NCBI GenBank assembly: GCA_019637435.1
Contig: JAHBVO010000001.1
Span: 1,860,001 to 1,924,000, forward strand
Direction: 5' to 3'
Length of the DNA: 64,000 bases
Source of the DNA: Candidatus Obscuribacterales bacterium
GTDB taxonomy: Bacteria > Cyanobacteriota > Vampirovibrionia > Obscuribacterales > Obscuribacteraceae
A model generated the notes under the pieces. That model searched no databases and was not told where the DNA came from. It worked only from the letters and a program-made list of their open reading frames with translations. Made by a program: the position numbers and the translations under genes. Shown piece by piece: positions 63,229-64,000 of the stretch. The first letter of the stretch is position 1. Every line of letters starts with the position of its first letter.

Positions 63229-64000
63229 ATGGAACCACCCACCCAACTGGACGACTTAACCGGAAAAACTCTCGTCGAGCGATACCATATCCATGGTCGG
63301 CTCGGACAGGGCGGCATGGGAGCCATTTACACCGCGCATGACGACATTCTCGATCGGGATGTCGCGATAAAAACTGTACCGCGAAATAACCTTAACGACG
63401 TTGAACTCGTGCGTTTCCACCGGGAGGGCAAGGCGGCGAGCACTGTGCGTCATCCGAACGTAATTCAGATGCTTGATTTTGGCGTCCTTGAAACTGGGCA
63501 GCCATTTATCGTTATGGAACTCATCAAAGGAGTTTCCATTTCTCAACTTTTGAAGGAACAAGGGCCGCAACCCGCTTTATTCACGCTCCAGATTCTTGAG
63601 CAGATCGCAGAGGGGATGAGTGCCGTTCACAAGTCAGGTATAGTTCATCGTGATTTGAAGACCAGCAACATCATGATCGTGAATCTGGAAACGACTCCGC
63701 TTGTGCGAATTCTTGATTTTGGAATTGCTAAGTCGATTGCGGGAGAGGAGCAAACGAGCACAGTTACTCGTGCAGGTCAGATCTTCGGCAGTCCTAACTA
63801 TATGAGTCCGCAGCAGATCAGGGGAGAATCGCTGGACCAACGGGCTGATGTTTACTCGCTCGGATGTATTGCCTTTGAGATGCTCACCGGCCGGACGATG
63901 TTCGAGGGCGAAACGGTTATGGAGCTTGTTACCAAACATTTGAATGAGCCCGCGCCACGACTCTGGGAAGTAGGAGACCAGTCATATCCGATGGAGCTGG
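63229..64000 (+). CDS. Eukaryotic-type Ser/Thr protein kinase, N-terminal part
   Basis: The gene runs off the right edge; 257 residues are visible. The complete kinase core pattern is present: the Gly loop RLGQGGMGAIYTA (~28), the ATP-binding Lys in VAIKTV, the catalytic loop IVHRDLKTSNIMI, DFG in ILDFGIAK, and the APE-region equivalent FGSPNYMSPQQI. ADVYSLGCIAFEMLTG (helix F) is present. This matches the PknB/PASTA-type bacterial Hanks kinases. Whether it carries PASTA, TPR or membrane segments cannot be seen. It phosphorylates Ser/Thr of unknown targets. Confidence 0.93.
   Translation, partial: MEPPTQLDDLTGKTLVERYHIHGRLGQGGMGAIYTAHDDILDRDVAIKTVPRNNLNDVELVRFHREGKAASTVRHPNVIQMLDFGVLETGQPFIVMELIKGVSISQLLKEQGPQPALFTLQILEQIAEGMSAVHKSGIVHRDLKTSNIMIVNLETTPLVRILDFGIAKSIAGEEQTSTVTRAGQIFGSPNYMSPQQIRGESLDQRADVYSLGCIAFEMLTGRTMFEGETVMELVTKHLNEPAPRLWEVGDQSYPMEL

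Overview
The window is about 64 kb of bacterial chromosome with mid-range GC. The cell is diderm: it carries an Omp85/BamA with three POTRA domains, a Skp-like chaperone, LpxD and LpxC, and many signal peptides. The efp-accB-accC order and the three-POTRA Omp85 resemble cyanobacteria. The many TPR proteins, the Ser/Thr kinase, the giant secreted protein and the lack of photosynthesis genes suggest a non-photosynthetic relative such as Candidatus Obscuribacterales (Melainabacteria/Vampirovibrionia). This placement is an inference from gene content and was not tested by phylogeny.

0-23 kb is an accessory region. It holds the 3' part of a giant beta-helix surface protein, secreted proteins of unknown function, a large S41-family protein that appears to have lost its catalytic residues, a Cys/His amidase-like protein convergent with a small secreted protein, a degenerate J-domain protein, a protein with two ClpX-type zinc fingers followed by helical repeats, two copies of a small conserved protein family, a solitary DUF433 antitoxin-like gene, and gene debris. 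Two pieces of debris are short mosaic copies of genes a few kb upstream, so the region has been duplicating and decaying. No insertion sequence or CRISPR array was recognised.

23-34 kb starts with a tRNA-Arg. It then has a Spy/LTXXQ-type periplasmic protein, a Tyr/Asn-rich secreted protein, a MarR regulator, a minisatellite, a CPA1 Na+/H+ antiporter, an atypical SDR, a PhzF-like isomerase, a secreted protein, and an overlapping pair of a DUF6493-like repeat protein and a SWIM zinc-finger protein. 34.6-39.5 kb is one alpha-2-macroglobulin-like gene without a visible thioester motif.

39.6-46.2 kb is mostly housekeeping: SRAP-domain DNA-protein crosslink protein, valS, then efp-accB-accC followed by a CAT-anticodon tRNA. 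A short leader ORF with a strong ribosome binding site and a hairpin lies just upstream of efp. 46-54 kb has small membrane and secreted proteins, short tandem repeats, a TPR protein whose N-terminus is built from six 36-bp repeats, a protein with a TonB-C-like end, tmk, and a TPR/thioredoxin-fold protein overlapping tmk. 54-64 kb has an aldehyde dehydrogenase with a terminator, a membrane TPR protein, the envelope cluster bamA-skp-lpxD-lpxC, a protein with two DUF4177-like motifs, and the start of a Ser/Thr kinase that runs off the right edge.

Most start sites are chosen from signal peptides, ribosome binding sites and family length. Family assignments come from motif reading alone, without database searches.
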